NCBI GenBank assembly: GCA_005772945.1
Contig: SXIE01000147.1
Coordinates: 1 to 5,775 of the forward strand
Length of the DNA: 5,775 nt
DNA from: Pseudomonadota bacterium
Lineage (GTDB): Bacteria > Myxococcota > UBA9042 > PHBI01
Direction: 5' to 3'
In this document: positions 5,290 through 5,775 of the stretch, piece after piece
How positions within the stretch are numbered: the stretch's first letter is position 1
Layout: every line of letters starts with the position of its first letter
The notes under the pieces: model-generated
Told to the model about the DNA's origin: nothing
Seen by the model: only the letters and a program-made list of their open reading frames with translations
Databases searched by the model: none
Position numbers and translations under genes: made by a program

Positions 5290-5775
5290 ATGACCGCTCA
5301 GCAAGCGCCCCAGCTACCGCGTGTCCCGAGCACCCCCGCCCCCGCAAACGCGGCCCCGTCATCGGGCGGCGGAGGCACGCAGCACCTGCGCGGCCTCGAC
5401 TACGAAACCCAGGCGCGCATGCTCTCGCCGATCCAGCGCGATGCGTCCGGTGCCGCAGCCCCAGGCGACGTCCACGCGGCCGCCGCGCATGGCACCCAGG
5501 GCGGCGGTGTCTCGCTGCCGCACCTCGATCGGATCCAGGCGGCCTTCGGTGCCCACGATCTCGGCGGGCTCCGCGCACACACCGACGGCGCGGCCGTCCA
5601 AGCATCCGCCGCGCTCGGTGCCCATGGCTATGCGACCGGCGACCACGTCGCGTTCGCGGGCGCGCCGAGCCTGCACACGGCGGCCCACGAAGCCGCGCAT
5701 TATGTGCAGCAACAGGCCGGCGCCGTTCAACTCGCAGGCGACGTCGGTGCTCCCGGCGATCGCTACGAACAGCAC
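5290..5775 (+). CDS. DUF4157 (eCIS core domain) protein, N-terminal part (runs off right edge)
   Basis: Reads open from ATG 5290 to the window end, 162 residues without a stop. Residues 1-30 are a Pro/Ala/Gln-rich, probably disordered leader ending in GGGG, with no signal peptide. Then come [17 protein letters not shown] (33-49), a Gly/Ala/His-rich linker, and a DUF4157 domain from about 76. Its landmarks are [19 protein letters not shown] (79-97), a variable Ala-rich strand, [10 protein letters not shown] (115-124) and [13 protein letters not shown] (129-141). The HEAAH (133-137) is a zincin-type HExxH, and E160 in DRYEQH fits the family's second conserved acidic motif. DUF4157 heads diverse proteins, often encoded with extracellular contractile injection systems and carrying effector C-termini. 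Whether it is an active protease is unknown, and the C-terminal payload is beyond the window. The start is supported by GAGG 5 nt upstream. The domain call is strong from motif order; the eCIS link here is inference. Confidence 0.85.
   Translation, partial: MTAQQAPQLPRVPSTPAPANAAPSSGGGGTQHLRGLDYETQARMLSPIQRDASGAAAPGDVHAAAAHGTQGGGVSLPHLDRIQAAFGAHDLGGLRAHTDGAAVQASAALGAHGYATGDHVAFAGAPSLHTAAHEAAHYVQQQAGAVQLAGDVGAPGDRYEQH

Noticed and set aside
5090..5775. Minus-strand open frames opposite the EF-hand end and the DUF4157 gene
   Set aside because: They overlap real genes on the plus strand, lack recognisable domains and start signals, and have composition typical of antisense shadows.

Overview
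The window is very GC-rich and its real coding frames have G/C-dominated third codon positions, so long spurious open frames occur on both strands. The gene content suggests a member of the Myxococcota (a Polyangia-like myxobacterium). It includes a eukaryotic-type Ser/Thr kinase, several lipoproteins with Trp/Gly-rich propeller-like repeats, EF-hand proteins and a DUF4157 (eCIS core domain) protein. The taxonomic call is an inference from gene content and composition, not from a marker gene.

Layout. (1) Positions 1-844, minus strand: N-terminal part of a Hanks-type Ser/Thr protein kinase, cut by the left edge, with a plausible sigma70-like promoter just upstream. (2) Positions 942-976: a strong minus-strand intrinsic terminator. 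(3) Positions 1006-3093, minus strand: a complete 695-residue predicted lipoprotein with a split DUF4139 domain. A roughly 170-residue insertion within it carries an OmpA-C-like segment, and the C-terminus is a coiled coil. (4) Positions 3094-3366: a 273-bp divergent intergenic region with a tandem array of an 8-bp unit (GATTCGGT). (5) Positions 3367-4437, plus strand: a lipoprotein that looks like a seven-bladed beta-propeller. Its stop overlaps by 4 nt the GTG start of (6), positions 4434-5177, plus strand. That second lipoprotein turns out on close reading to be two copies of one ~83-residue EF-hand/cysteine module. (7) Positions 5178-5289: a spacer with a tandem 13-bp repeat and three CCTCAC motifs, one of which can pair with the next gene's ribosome binding site. 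(8) Positions 5290-5775, plus strand: the N-terminal 162 residues of a DUF4157 protein with an HEAAH motif, cut by the right edge.

How they fit together. Three consecutive complete genes are predicted lipoproteins, so this is a cell-envelope locus. The propeller and EF-hand lipoproteins are almost certainly co-translated and may be partners, with one as a binding scaffold and the other as a Ca2+-dependent module. The DUF4157 gene has its own Shine-Dalgarno and probably begins another unit. That family is often associated with extracellular contractile injection systems, but nothing else from such a system is visible here. The kinase is separated from its upstream neighbour by a terminator and has its own promoter. 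The two observations that look least described are the cryptic EF-hand/Cys duplication and the OmpA-like insertion in the DUF4139 protein.
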